From contig CAWAMR010000013.1 in NCBI GenBank assembly GCA_963783095.1, positions 62,001 to 126,000 on the forward strand: a DNA stretch of 64,000 nt, written 5' to 3'. Below, in pieces: positions 48,254 through 57,622 of this stretch. Under the pieces are notes generated by a model. The model did no database searches and was not told the origin of the DNA. It saw only the letters and a list, made by a program, of their open reading frames with translations. The position numbers and the translations under genes are program-made. This DNA is from CAWAMR01 sp963783095 (GTDB taxonomy: Bacteria; Planctomycetota; Planctomycetia; Gemmatales; Gemmataceae). Every line of letters begins with the position of its first letter. Within the stretch, counting starts at the first letter, position 1.

Positions 48254-50188
48254 TCAGGAATCGCGTTTCAGATCGTAGCTTTTGATCTTGCGGTCGAGAG
48301 TGGATCGTTCAATACCCAGAATATCGGCCGACTTACTCTTATTCCAGTCGGTAAAGTGTAAAGTTGCCATAATGTGGTGTTTTTCCATTTCCTCGAGTGA
48401 GATCGGCTGGTACAGCGAAGCATGCACGCCCGACTCAACATCCAGTGACGACAACCAGATGTCGCTCGCATCCAGCATCGGCCCAAGGTTCAAAGCCACC
48501 GCCCGTTCGATCACGTTTCGGAGCTCGCGCACATTACCCGGCCATTGATACTTTTGCAGTTTCTCGATCGCTTCGGGAGTAAAACCCCGGATCTTGCGTC
48601 CGGTATCGCGGCTAAATCGTTTGAGAAAGTGGTCGGCCAAGAGCGGGATGTCCGTAATTCGTTCGCGCAACGGCGGCACGCGAATTTCCACGACTTGCAA
48701 ACGGTAGAAAAGATCCTTCCGGAATTGATTCGAGCGGACCGCCTCTTCCAAAGCCCGGTTGGTCGCGGCCACGACGCGCACATCAACCTGAATCTTGTTG
48801 TTGCCGCCGAGCCGTTCGAAGGGATGCCCTTCCAGAACCCGCAAGAATTTCGATTGCGTCGAGATCGGCATCTCGCCGATTTCGTCCAGAAAGATTGTTC
48901 CTCCATCCGATGCCTCGAACTTGCCGATCATCTTCTCCGTCGCGCCGGTGTAAGCTCCCTTTTCGTGACCGAATAACTCGGACTCCAGCAGCGATTCCGT
49001 GATTGCGGCACAGTTCAAACACACGAAAGGTGCATTGCGCCGGGGACTGGAGAAATGAATGGCGCGCGCTACCAGTTCCTTCCCGGAGCCGCTTTCTCCC
49101 CGAATCAGGACGGTGGCGTGGGTTTCCGCGACGCGGGCGATCTGCGATTCAATTTGTTTAAGCGATGAACTTTCTCCCACCAATTCGGAATCGAGCCTGA
49201 GATTCTCGGCCAGATACCGATTCGTGGCCGAAAGCTCGCCCCGGCGCTTCAACTGATGCCAGATGACCCCCATCTGACGGGCGACCGCCAGCGTGAATTC
49301 GAGGTTTTCGTTGGTCAGCGGCTTCTGTAGTGCGGTGTTATAAATGTGGATCAGGCCAAAAATACTGCTTTCATGGGCGATCGGTGCACAGATCAGGCTG
49401 CCGACTTTCAATTCCGATAGACTCTCGCGATTCCGCAAGGCAGGGTTGGCCAGCACGCTCTCGGCAAGAACCGCCTCACGCGTGGAAAGCACCTCGGAAC
49501 TGACGAACTGCGAGACTTTGTGATAGGTATCGACGGCCTGGTGGCGATAGCGATGCGCCAGCAATTGCGTTTCTCGGGCCTCGGTAACGGCAAGAACCGC
49601 AACGACTTCGCAGTGTGTTCCTTCCAGCAAGCCTTCCAGCACCAGCTCGACCAGCTCTTCTTCCGACTCGACGCGACCCAAATCGAGCGCCAGACGAAAG
49701 AGGGTGCTCATCGCTTCCTCGTATCGTTGCGGCTCATGAACGGTCATTCCATCCGCTTGCGCATTAGCAGCCGGCTTTTTCGCAGCGGAAATATACTTCG
49801 TATGTCTGAGACGTTTCTTGATTTCGAGGTGATCGTTGCCGCCGGGTGCGAGGTGGGCCGGCAAAGCAGGCAACTGATTGATTTCCGTGACGAACCGAAG
49901 ACGGCTATGGCCGAGCCGAATCTCATCGCCGACGGCGAGAAGTTCATCCTTGCCGATCGGCATATCATTGAGCCGGGAGCCGTTCAGACTACCCAGATCG
50001 CGGACGTACCATTGCCCTTGAATATCGAACACCTCGGCATGCTCCCGGCTGCACAAATCATCCTCGAGGACGATGCGATTGCCCGGCGAACGGCCAATCC
50101 TAAGATGGACCCCTCTTTGGAGGCCATAGTACTGGCCATAGCCATCGTCCGTAACGGTCACGATATAAGCAACGGGTGCAGAGGGCAT
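48254..50188 (-). CDS. Sigma-54-dependent transcriptional activator with FHA and GAF domains
   Basis: About 644 residues from the start at 50188 (MPSAPVAYIVTVTDDGYGQY); a longer frame opens at 50239 but would overlap the gene upstream. Domain order: FHA at about residues 10-100 (HLRIGRSPGNRIVLEDDLCS, SREHAEV, LGSLNGSRLN), GAF at about 180-310, AAA+ sigma54 domain at about 330-570 with Walker A GESGSGKE, GAYTGA in place of GAFTGA, Walker B FLDEIGEM, and a Fis-type helix-turn-helix at the end (KSADILGIERSTLDRKIKSY). FHA binds phosphothreonine, so input likely comes from a Hanks-type kinase instead of a histidine kinase. There is no receiver domain. No sigma54 promoter was identified with confidence. 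Confidence 0.93.
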   Translation of the reverse strand: MPSAPVAYIVTVTDDGYGQYYGLQRGVHLRIGRSPGNRIVLEDDLCSREHAEVFDIQGQWYVRDLGSLNGSRLNDMPIGKDELLAVGDEIRLGHSRLRFVTEINQLPALPAHLAPGGNDHLEIKKRLRHTKYISAAKKPAANAQADGMTVHEPQRYEEAMSTLFRLALDLGRVESEEELVELVLEGLLEGTHCEVVAVLAVTEARETQLLAHRYRHQAVDTYHKVSQFVSSEVLSTREAVLAESVLANPALRNRESLSELKVGSLICAPIAHESSIFGLIHIYNTALQKPLTNENLEFTLAVARQMGVIWHQLKRRGELSATNRYLAENLRLDSELVGESSSLKQIESQIARVAETHATVLIRGESGSGKELVARAIHFSSPRRNAPFVCLNCAAITESLLESELFGHEKGAYTGATEKMIGKFEASDGGTIFLDEIGEMPISTQSKFLRVLEGHPFERLGGNNKIQVDVRVVAATNRALEEAVRSNQFRKDLFYRLQVVEIRVPPLRERITDIPLLADHFLKRFSRDTGRKIRGFTPEAIEKLQKYQWPGNVRELRNVIERAVALNLGPMLDASDIWLSSLDVESGVHASLYQPISLEEMEKHHIMATLHFTDWNKSKSADILGIERSTLDRKIKSYDLKRDS

Positions 50189-50201
50189 ATCACGATTACC
50201 A

Positions 50202-51509
50202 TCAAAGCGGCGAGTCACTACTACTTCTACGAACACCAATCCATCTCAGGTCGTTTGGGACTGGGCGCTCTTTATGCAGGCCGTACCCGCAACCATCTGC
50301 CGGTAGGGCGGGTCGAGGCTTTGCGAGGCCCGCCGTCAGCCCCAATGTCGCTGTCGTTCCGGCGGGCCTCGCAAAGCCTCGACCCGCCCTACATTCTAAA
50401 GGCCAAGCCACATCCAGCCAAACAAAGCGGCAGAAAATACCACAGCGACGACGAGGAGCGGGTGTAACGGTCGAGGGAGCAGCGAGACCCCCAACTGTGT
50501 CGGGATCAACGCCGCGGCTGGAGGAAGACGCGGCGAGTCCGCTCGGTAACCAAACACGTACGCGATTCTGATAGAGGGCGAGTCCCGTAACCAGCGCGAG
50601 TATCGCGGCAGAAATCGGGAACCATACCGGCTCGACCGACACAGCCAATTCCAGACTTCTATGAAAAGGGACTCTCAGTGTTGTGGAATCATTCAAGACC
50701 AGCAAAGCATTGTGCAAAAAGTGCAGCAAAATCGGAACCCACAGGGAACGAGTACAGAGATAAATCAGATGCAAAAGCGAGCCGAGAAGCATGGCCACGA
50801 TGGCTTGTTGAGGATGTATATGAATCAGCCCGAACAGGAAAGAAGTCAGTACTACCCCTGTTGGGAATCCGTAACGGGCGCTCAATCCCCAACCCAGAAA
50901 ACCCCGGCACCAAAGCTCTTCAGATATGCCGGGTCCGATGGCGATCGCTGTAACACTCAGCCACCACGGCCAGGAATTAAGAGTCTTCATCAACTCGTCC
51001 ATGTTAAAAATGCCCGGTAATTTTCGGACAATGATCGGCTCGATCAAAGAAACGACCACTTCAAACGCGGGAAAGGCGATCAGTACCAGAACCACATGCT
51101 CCAGATTGGGCATGCGCAGACCAATGCGGCGAGGCCAATCCTTCCCGACCACCCAACGCAGCACCAGAATACTAAAGAGCGCTCCACAAATCGGGGCGAG
51201 AAGCGTTGCAACCTTGATCGTGCCTTGCATCAATGGACTGTTGATATCGAGCGTTTTCGGGTCAATCCCACTTGAGAGAACTATCACGGCAAGGCAACCG
51301 GCGATCGCAGCTCCGAGAAGCCCTTGTGTCACGAGCAGGAATATTACACACCAGAGCAGGGCTTTAAAGAAGCCGAACCCCGGCTTCTTGATTGAAGCGG
51401 CTTCGACGAACGGAATCGACTCCTCGTCCACCAGATTCAGTTCTGAAGAATCGATTTCTTCCAGGTCGGGGAATCTGTCACCATTTGCGTCGGGTTGAGA
51501 ATTTGGCAT
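50202..51509 (-). CDS. CPBP family intramembrane metalloprotease
   Basis: About 435 residues from MPNSQPDANGDRFPDLEEID at 51509. It has several membrane helices, and the CPBP motifs are present: EELWCRGFLGWGL (EExxxR), FLFGLIHIHPQQ (FxxxH) and a C-terminal LLHFLHNALL. The family is related to prenyl-protein endoproteases of the Rce1 type and is involved in protein maturation or self-immunity in other bacteria. The last 90 residues, starting at VDPDTVGGLA, have no membrane segment; part of this tail (AGRGFARPAG) is only the translation of a palindromic repeat, so the true C-terminus may be earlier, or the gene may have been extended by the repeat. Confidence 0.85.
   Translation of the reverse strand: MPNSQPDANGDRFPDLEEIDSSELNLVDEESIPFVEAASIKKPGFGFFKALLWCVIFLLVTQGLLGAAIAGCLAVIVLSSGIDPKTLDINSPLMQGTIKVATLLAPICGALFSILVLRWVVGKDWPRRIGLRMPNLEHVVLVLIAFPAFEVVVSLIEPIIVRKLPGIFNMDELMKTLNSWPWWLSVTAIAIGPGISEELWCRGFLGWGLSARYGFPTGVVLTSFLFGLIHIHPQQAIVAMLLGSLLHLIYLCTRSLWVPILLHFLHNALLVLNDSTTLRVPFHRSLELAVSVEPVWFPISAAILALVTGLALYQNRVRVWLPSGLAASSSSRGVDPDTVGGLAAPSTVTPAPRRRCGIFCRFVWLDVAWPLECRAGRGFARPAGTTATLGLTAGLAKPRPALPADGCGYGLHKERPVPNDLRWIGVRRSSSDSPL
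50303..50392. repeat. Perfect 32-bp inverted repeat inside the CPBP gene end
   Basis: Arms 50303-50334 (starting GTAGGGCGGGTCGAGGCTTT) and 50361-50392 are exact complements with a 26-base loop. The CPBP frame reads straight through it. Confidence 0.88.
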
Positions 51510-51525
51510 TGCTTGCTCGCATCCA

Positions 51526-52971
51526 TCAGTAATTGAGCCAACCCATGTATTCGCAAAATACGAGAATCCACGGGTGTCGCCAGGGATTCCAAACGGCATA
51601 GCAGGCGGAAAAGATGGAAACGCCAAGGAAAGCATACCCTATTCTGCGCCTCCAGGTCGAATCAGCCCAGGAATCGAGGAGAGGAATCATTCCAATGATG
51701 TATAAGGGTGATAGCCAAAATTGCCAGCGCGGTCCGGAAGTGTAGCCACCGTAATTATTGGTTTGGTACACGTAGAAGGCGATGACGATCGCCGAGATCC
51801 CAAGCACGATGGGATTGTACCACGAAGGAAGCGACCGACCTCGGAAGAGGTTTTTGATCATTCCCAGAAACGCGAGAATCCAAATCGGCGTCAGGCTAAA
51901 CAATCCGTGATGGCCAAAAAGCATGTGAAACGCATACACTTCTTTGGGCTCGTTGGCGAAGTCGATACCCTCCGGTAACGGAACCAGTTTGCGTCGCAGC
52001 CAGTAGCTTCCGGGATATTCATACCAGGGACCGCCGAACTTTGCGTACACCAAATTGAATTCGCCGATCGCCAGATAATTCAAACCAAACAGGGCGATTA
52101 TCGGCAACAGCGCCATTGGAACGAACCAGTACAAACCCCGATAAGATTGTCGCAGAACGACCAGGCCGACCCCGGCGGTCAGCGCAGCTCCCGGCAGATC
52201 GAGACACATCGTCATGCCCGCGAAGAAACCGGACAGCAACAATTCGCAGGGCCTATAAGGATGCGGATGTTGCGATCGTCCCCGCAGCAATGGGTAAACA
52301 GCCAGGAAGGCGCATGTCGCAGCAGGAGTGTGGTTATTCAGGGTCACGGCAAATGTCGTCAGGAAAGTGCCGAAACACGCCGACGCCATCGCAAACATTC
52401 GTCCCCAATCGGTGGTTCCGTATTCCTCGATCAATTTGCTCATGAGCCATAACATCAGCACCAGGGGAAGCACGTTAAAGGTGATGAGAATCGTACAGGT
52501 CACCGGCCAGCGGTCGCCGTCAATCGTCCAACTGAGGGTGTGGTGCAATATCCAATATTCACCCGCGACGATCACCGTATATAGGGGAGGTTTGCTGGAA
52601 TAGAATGCTCCCGTTTTGGGGTTCATGACCACATCGAGCGACCGATAGAGAGGCCGGAAAAGGATGCCATCATCCTTGTAACCGGTGTGCAGATTTGGAT
52701 CATCCCGCTGACCGATGACGAATTTACCATCCTCGACAAGCGCTTTGACCGTGGCCCAGCGGGAACGATCGTTGGAGCCGAACATCGTGGAGGGTTCCGG
52801 CCATTTCTCTGGCCAGCGAGCGCGCTCTCTGGCGGTTCGCAGCCGGCTCGCATCGTAGACATTCTCGACACCGATTACCCGAGCGGTCGTAATGCTCGCT
52901 GTCACGATGATGAGAAGGCCGTAAACGAGACGGCGTAAGGCGGGTCGTTCATCGGTGAGAGTCGAAGTCAT
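51526..52971 (-). CDS. Polytopic membrane protein, glycosyltransferase-like (GT-C fold candidate)
   Basis: 481 residues. It has about eleven hydrophobic segments (for example LVYGLLIIVTASITTARVIG, ITFNVLPLVLMLWLMSKLIE, WFVPMALLPIIALFGLNYLA, LGISAIVIAFYVYQTNNY). A large N-terminal loop reads GAFYSSKPPLYTVIVAGEYW. This layout fits the GT-C type of dolichyl-phosphate-sugar-dependent glycosyltransferase. The adjacent fusion gene, which supplies a GT2 domain, fits that reading. No conserved DxD in the first loop is certain. Confidence 0.65.
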   Translation of the reverse strand: MTSTLTDERPALRRLVYGLLIIVTASITTARVIGVENVYDASRLRTARERARWPEKWPEPSTMFGSNDRSRWATVKALVEDGKFVIGQRDDPNLHTGYKDDGILFRPLYRSLDVVMNPKTGAFYSSKPPLYTVIVAGEYWILHHTLSWTIDGDRWPVTCTILITFNVLPLVLMLWLMSKLIEEYGTTDWGRMFAMASACFGTFLTTFAVTLNNHTPAATCAFLAVYPLLRGRSQHPHPYRPCELLLSGFFAGMTMCLDLPGAALTAGVGLVVLRQSYRGLYWFVPMALLPIIALFGLNYLAIGEFNLVYAKFGGPWYEYPGSYWLRRKLVPLPEGIDFANEPKEVYAFHMLFGHHGLFSLTPIWILAFLGMIKNLFRGRSLPSWYNPIVLGISAIVIAFYVYQTNNYGGYTSGPRWQFWLSPLYIIGMIPLLDSWADSTWRRRIGYAFLGVSIFSACYAVWNPWRHPWILVFCEYMGWLNY

Positions 52972-53000
52972 GGTGTTGAAAACCGGTTAGGCCAATGGGC

Positions 53001-53055
53001 TCGTAGTTCCGCCTTTAGGCGGTCTTGCGAAATCCGCCTAAAGGCGGAACTACGA
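53001..53055. repeat. Perfect 22-bp inverted repeat carrying a stop codon
   Basis: Arms 53001-53022 (TCGTAGTTCCGCCTTTAGGC plus GG) and 53034-53055 are exact complements with an 11-base loop. The last arm contains the stop codon (53050-53052) of the next gene on the minus strand. Confidence 0.9.
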
Positions 53056-55035
53056 ACGATTTCCAGTCTTTTCCGAGATGCTGTAGGCATCTTCTTCACG
53101 GTTTTGATAGGCCGTCATCAGTTCGGCGAGAATACCCACAGAAAGCAATTGCGCTCCCAACAGCACCGCGCCCAAAGAATAAATCATCAACGGCCGATTG
53201 TGGAGTGGTTCAAATGGGGCTTCGGGGTCGAAGTAGCGTATTACCCACGTCACCGCCAGATAGGTCAATCCCAGGAATCCAAGGACAAAGCTGATCAACC
53301 CGAAACTGCCGAGAACGTGTTGGGGCCGATGACTAAAACCTGTCAAAAACCTGACGGTCAATAGATCGAGGAACCCCTTCATGAATCGCCGGACGCCATA
53401 CTTGGAATAGCCAAACTTGCGCGGGCGGTGATTGATAACCAACTCGCCGATCTTGAACCCGCGCGCAGCTGCCAGCACTGGAATGAATCGGTGCAACTCG
53501 CCATAGAGTCGAACTTCCTTGAGTACTTCCGATCGGTAACATTTCATTCCGCAGTTGTGATCGTGGAGCTGGACGCCCGTCACCCAGCTCGCCATGGCAT
53601 TGAACACTCGGCTCGGCAGAACCTTGTGCCAGGGATCGTGGCGAACTTTCTTCCAGCCGCTGACGACTTCATAACCCTTGTCGATCTCGGCGAGAAAGCG
53701 CGGGATTTCGTTCGGATCATCCTGCAAGTCGGCGTCGAGCGTCATGCAGATAGGCCCGCGAACTTGCTTGAACCCCGCCGATAACGCGGCCGCCTTGCCG
53801 AAGTTGCGCCGGAAGCGCACCCCCTCGACACGCCCGTCTTTCTCCGATAATTCCCGGATCACATCCCAGGAACCATCGATGCTGCCATCGTCCACGAAGA
53901 TGATTTGCGGATTGAATCCATACTGTTGGGCGACTGCTGCGATCTCGGTGTGGAGAATGGTCAGACTTTCACATTCATTGTAAACCGGGATGACGATCGA
54001 GACGACTCGGACAGGCGGCAGCTCGACAGTCAATTCACTCATACCGGCACACTCGTGCATTTTGGATCGGGAAGGCGCCGCCCGATGGGCGGGGACCAAT
54101 GCATACAGCAACCCTGCGCAAATCAACTCAAAGACCGTCCAGAGCAATCGTAACACGACGGCAACGACGAATGCGAAGCCGGTCGCAGCATCACCAAGAT
54201 AGGGATGCAATTCAAAGCCCAGCAGCACGGCCAAAAGCGTCTCTCGAACCCCGGCACCTGCGGGCATGAATAAGAATAGAAACCCTGCGACGTAGGAGAT
54301 ACAGTTGATTGCCGTGAGCCTGCCAATATAGTCCCAGGTCCACTGCGTGGCGTTGGGATTCAGACCCTCGATGGTCATCCACAAACTCAGCCCGAGGATA
54401 CACCAGCCCACGGAAGCCTGAAACAATCCGCGAACCAACATGAATATACCAACATGGGGCCAGGCCGGCGAATCTGCCGGCATTTGCTTCTCGGCAATTT
54501 TGGCGACGAGGCGATTTAACGCTCTCACTCCCAACGGCATCAGCGCGAGTGGGATGAGCAAGTAGATTTTCCAACCCAGGCCGGTATGCTCAAGGGCCAA
54601 CAATGGCAATAACAGCATACCCAGGAATGCTCCCGCCGCCATCGAAGTAAGTGCTTCAAAGGTAGCTGTGACGCCAACCACGGGTTTACTGATTCCCTGG
54701 TCGCCGAGCATCCGGATGCGGATGATAATCACCCAGACTTTACCCGGAACGTATTTGCCGAACTGACTGATGAAGTAAGAACGGATGCCCCGGCTCCACG
54801 GCACATCCACTTTCTGGTTGTGCAGTAACGACACCCAGTAACTTGCCCAGATCGTGTGGGCCAAAAGATACAGCAAACCTGCAGGGAGCAGCCATTCGAA
54901 TTGGAGGGTAAGAACAGGCTTTTTTTCCTCGAGTTTGTGCAGTTGCTGGTAGCAGAACCACGCCACGAATCCGGCGACTGTAAACGGAAGGACATAGTTG
55001 TAGACAATTCGTGCAACTCGGCGGTAGTTTGCCAT
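53050..55035 (-). CDS. Fusion of a lysylphosphatidylglycerol-flippase-like membrane domain and a family-2 glycosyltransferase
   Basis: 661 residues. The N-terminal 320 residues have about eight membrane helices and the pattern of UPF0104/MprF-N (AglD-like) proteins (SYFISQFGKYVPGKVWVIII, FMPAGAGVRETLLAVLLGFE). From about residue 340 a GT2 domain of the DPM1 type begins: VSIVIPVYNECESLTILHTE, QIIFVDDGSIDGSWDVIREL, FRRNFGKAAALSAGFKQV and MTLDADLQDDPNEIPRF, including the DxD. Two further membrane helices close the protein (FGLISFVLGFLGLTYLAVTW, IYSLGAVLLGAQLLSVGILA). Separate proteins are the norm. The fusion is intact in one frame, so it is unlikely to be artefactual. It could make and move a polyprenyl-linked sugar for the polytopic protein downstream. 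Confidence 0.9.
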   Translation of the reverse strand: MANYRRVARIVYNYVLPFTVAGFVAWFCYQQLHKLEEKKPVLTLQFEWLLPAGLLYLLAHTIWASYWVSLLHNQKVDVPWSRGIRSYFISQFGKYVPGKVWVIIIRIRMLGDQGISKPVVGVTATFEALTSMAAGAFLGMLLLPLLALEHTGLGWKIYLLIPLALMPLGVRALNRLVAKIAEKQMPADSPAWPHVGIFMLVRGLFQASVGWCILGLSLWMTIEGLNPNATQWTWDYIGRLTAINCISYVAGFLFLFMPAGAGVRETLLAVLLGFELHPYLGDAATGFAFVVAVVLRLLWTVFELICAGLLYALVPAHRAAPSRSKMHECAGMSELTVELPPVRVVSIVIPVYNECESLTILHTEIAAVAQQYGFNPQIIFVDDGSIDGSWDVIRELSEKDGRVEGVRFRRNFGKAAALSAGFKQVRGPICMTLDADLQDDPNEIPRFLAEIDKGYEVVSGWKKVRHDPWHKVLPSRVFNAMASWVTGVQLHDHNCGMKCYRSEVLKEVRLYGELHRFIPVLAAARGFKIGELVINHRPRKFGYSKYGVRRFMKGFLDLLTVRFLTGFSHRPQHVLGSFGLISFVLGFLGLTYLAVTWVIRYFDPEAPFEPLHNRPLMIYSLGAVLLGAQLLSVGILAELMTAYQNREEDAYSISEKTGNRS

Positions 55036-55123
55036 GCGCTGGTCCCCCGGTGTTGTCGACCACCGGCTATCGCTATCACACCTTTAGGCAACACCGTGAT
55101 GGATTTAAGGCTTTTTCGTTCCG

Positions 55124-55984
55124 TCATTCTTCCAAAGGCACTTCCGCAAAGGGTGCGGCTCGTTCCAGCATGGCTGCCCAGTCCTCTTTCGGAATCGCAT
55201 CGACCAGCATCTGCCGTTCGTCGATGAAGACCCAGCCGTCGTCGAGAATATCCGGCAGAGCATCGTAAGGTACGAAGAATGGTCTTTCCTCCTCATCCAT
55301 AAGCAGGAGGTAATCGACATCCGGGAAAAGATAACTTTTCTCAGGCTCCCACATTGCCATCGTAACGGTCTCTTCAGGCTCCTCGCTCTTTCCCAGTTGC
55401 AAGGCTTCAGCGAACGTGAATGAGTCCGCATCGACGTTTTGTACCTCGCGCATGACATCAATGAGCCGATACTGGAATTCTTCCGGCGGCCCGAGTTCGT
55501 CCAGTTCCTCGAGCAATGCGGCACCGATGTGGAATGGTCGAACCGTGCCGAACATCATCAGGATTTGATCTTCTTCTTTCAATAACGCTCGGATCGAAAC
55601 GATGGCGCTCTCGTTCGTCTGTATCATCCATTCGGTGTTGTAGAGAGTCCGCAACTCCTCAACGGCGAAAGATTCGCCCTCTTCCGGGTAGACCTCGCCG
55701 CCGAAGATCGTCGCAGCACTTTCGATAAATCGGAATGCAAGGTCGTAATCTTCCGGCGCAGCCAGGGTGGGGATTTCGATGATGAATTCCCCATCGCTCC
55801 ACTCGACCTCCACTCCCCGCGTCGAAAGGCCGGGGCGATGGAAATGGACGACCCCATCGGGCCACGGACCCTCCGTAAGGTAGTCCTCTTCTTCGAGACG
55901 TTGAACATCCCTGAGGTTGAGTCCAAAGAGAACTGCCTGATAGTCCGGACGTTCGGGGGCGGAGAGTGAGAACGAGAAACTCAT
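55124..55984 (-). CDS. Acidic protein of unknown function
   Basis: 286 residues, intact and very rich in Glu and Asp (for example PEDYDLAFRFIESAATIFGG, EEDQILMMFGTVRPFHIGAA). No signal peptide, membrane segment or catalytic motif is visible. FLDVDYLLLMDEEERPFFVP-like strands near the C-terminus and WSDGEFIIEIPTL near residue 65 suggest two related domains. The ATG at 55984 follows AGGAGG. It is separate from the fusion gene by 88 bases. Confidence 0.7.
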   Translation of the reverse strand: MSFSFSLSAPERPDYQAVLFGLNLRDVQRLEEEDYLTEGPWPDGVVHFHRPGLSTRGVEVEWSDGEFIIEIPTLAAPEDYDLAFRFIESAATIFGGEVYPEEGESFAVEELRTLYNTEWMIQTNESAIVSIRALLKEEDQILMMFGTVRPFHIGAALLEELDELGPPEEFQYRLIDVMREVQNVDADSFTFAEALQLGKSEEPEETVTMAMWEPEKSYLFPDVDYLLLMDEEERPFFVPYDALPDILDDGWVFIDERQMLVDAIPKEDWAAMLERAAPFAEVPLEE

Positions 55985-56062
55985 GAATTCCTCCTGATAA
56001 TAGCCGGCTCCAGCGGTTACGGGGCTGGAGCGGGCATTTGCTTCACACCCATGAACCGGTTC

Positions 56063-57330
56063 CTATTTCCGTTGTTGCTCCAAAAGAAACACACCGTGTT
56101 TGTTGGCCACGATGACATCGAGCAACTTGTCGCCGTTGAAGTCGGCAACTTCAAACTGCGTTCCGATTCCGCAATCGTCGTCGATCTGGTGCGGAGTAAA
56201 GGTAATGATTCCATCCGAAGCCTTCTTGGCCTCGAACCAGTACAGAACGGGTGGTGCATTGGGGTCAGCATCCCCGCCGGGACCATGCCGCCCATTTACG
56301 CTTCCCGGTCACCAGGTCTTTCAAGCCGTCACCATTAATATCGACGTAGTGCATGGCGTGGCTTTGAGAGAAGAGCTTCGGGAACAAATCCTTCTTCAGA
56401 AAAGAGGGGTCGCCACCATCCTTATTTGGCTTTTGGATGTACGACCAGATTCCGTAACCGTGCGCGGAGCTGCTGAGCACATCGTTATAACCGTCACCAT
56501 CGAGATCATCGGCAAACATGTTGGCGCAGGCATCGCCCAGGTTGGCCCGGTGAAATTTCCAGGGTTTGTCGTCGAGGGCACTCGGTTGTTCCCACCAGCC
56601 GCCGGTTACCATCACGTCAAGCCGGCCGTCCTTGTTGATGTCGCCCACTCCCAGGCCATGAGAAAAGGCGCCGGGTTCCGGGAATCTCATTTCCAGGTAT
56701 TTTTTTGTCATCTACCAATCGGTATGGGGTGCTTTGTGCGCTGATCGGGTGCATATCCCACACTTTCGTCGGATCTTTTCCGGGGGTAAAGTAAGACATC
56801 TGGCCTTGATTCTCTTTGCCTTTTGGCTGCCAGCCCATGATGAGCACTCGCTTACCTTTTCCAAAGAGGTCGGCATACAAGGGTGTTTCATTGCAAGCGC
56901 TGTGCCAGATTTCATGCTCTTTCCAGAGTTCGTCTTTCCCCTGCGGGTTTTCGTACCAGTAGCAAGGAGCACCGGGGAACCCTACTACGATCAAGTCGGC
57001 CCAACCGTCGCCGTTGAGATCTTCGGTCCAGCAGGCAAAACTCTTGCTGTAGATGTTCTTTTGTCCGTCGGTGTAGTCATCTTTTCCGGGACGGATGCGG
57101 TGGGGCTTCCAGTCGGGAGCTTCGTACCAGAGTTCACCCGTCAAGACATCCATTTTGCCGTCTTTATTCACATCCGCGATGGCAACGCCTTCGGAAGTGA
57201 ATGCCTTACTGATCGTCGTTTTTTTCCAGGAAACCGGCGTATTGTCCTTGGTTTCCTGAACCGCTGCGGAGCCGGGAATGTTGAGCAACCCAACGATCAT
57301 TGCCGAACCGCATAACAAAAGCAAACGCAT
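56063..57330 (-). CDS. FG-GAP/VCBS repeat secreted protein (frameshifted)
   Basis: The start MRLLLLCGSAMIVGLLNIPG is a signal peptide. FG-GAP calcium-binding blades follow: VAIADVNKDGKMDVLTGELW, TEDLNGDGWADLIVVGFPG, VGDINKDGRLDVMVTGGWWE, ADDLDGDGYNDVLSSSAHG, YVDINGDGLKDLVTGKRK and VADFNGDKLLDVIVANKHG. Frameshifts are near 56700 and 56280. The assigned end (FLLEQQRK) is at 56063. Unlike the gene at 30 kb it has no ASPIC/UnbV domain. Such proteins are secreted beta-propellers of unknown binding target. Confidence 0.88.
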
Positions 57331-57622
57331 GGAGAGTCCCTCCGGTGAGAATTTTGGTCACAGGGTGATTATCGGAGGAGTTAGCCCCAGATGCAAGGCT
57401 CATCAACGACGCGGATTCATCGGTGCAACCTGACACCAAAATGAGTCGTTGGTAAACTTTAGCGATTAAACCGGGCGGATGGAACAAATGGAGTCTTTTC
57501 TCATGATCCAGGTTACGGATAAAACCGATGAATTGATCGATACGGACAAAGTCGAGTCGCCTGTTCGAGCAGTTGCTAGGGCGTTATTGTACATTCGTTT
57601 GCGGTCTAGTAGGGGAAAACGC

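Noticed and set aside
49520..50467. A 315-codon plus-strand frame opposite the sigma54 activator.
   Set aside because: It is antisense to the FHA and GAF region, whose protein motifs are unambiguous on the minus strand.
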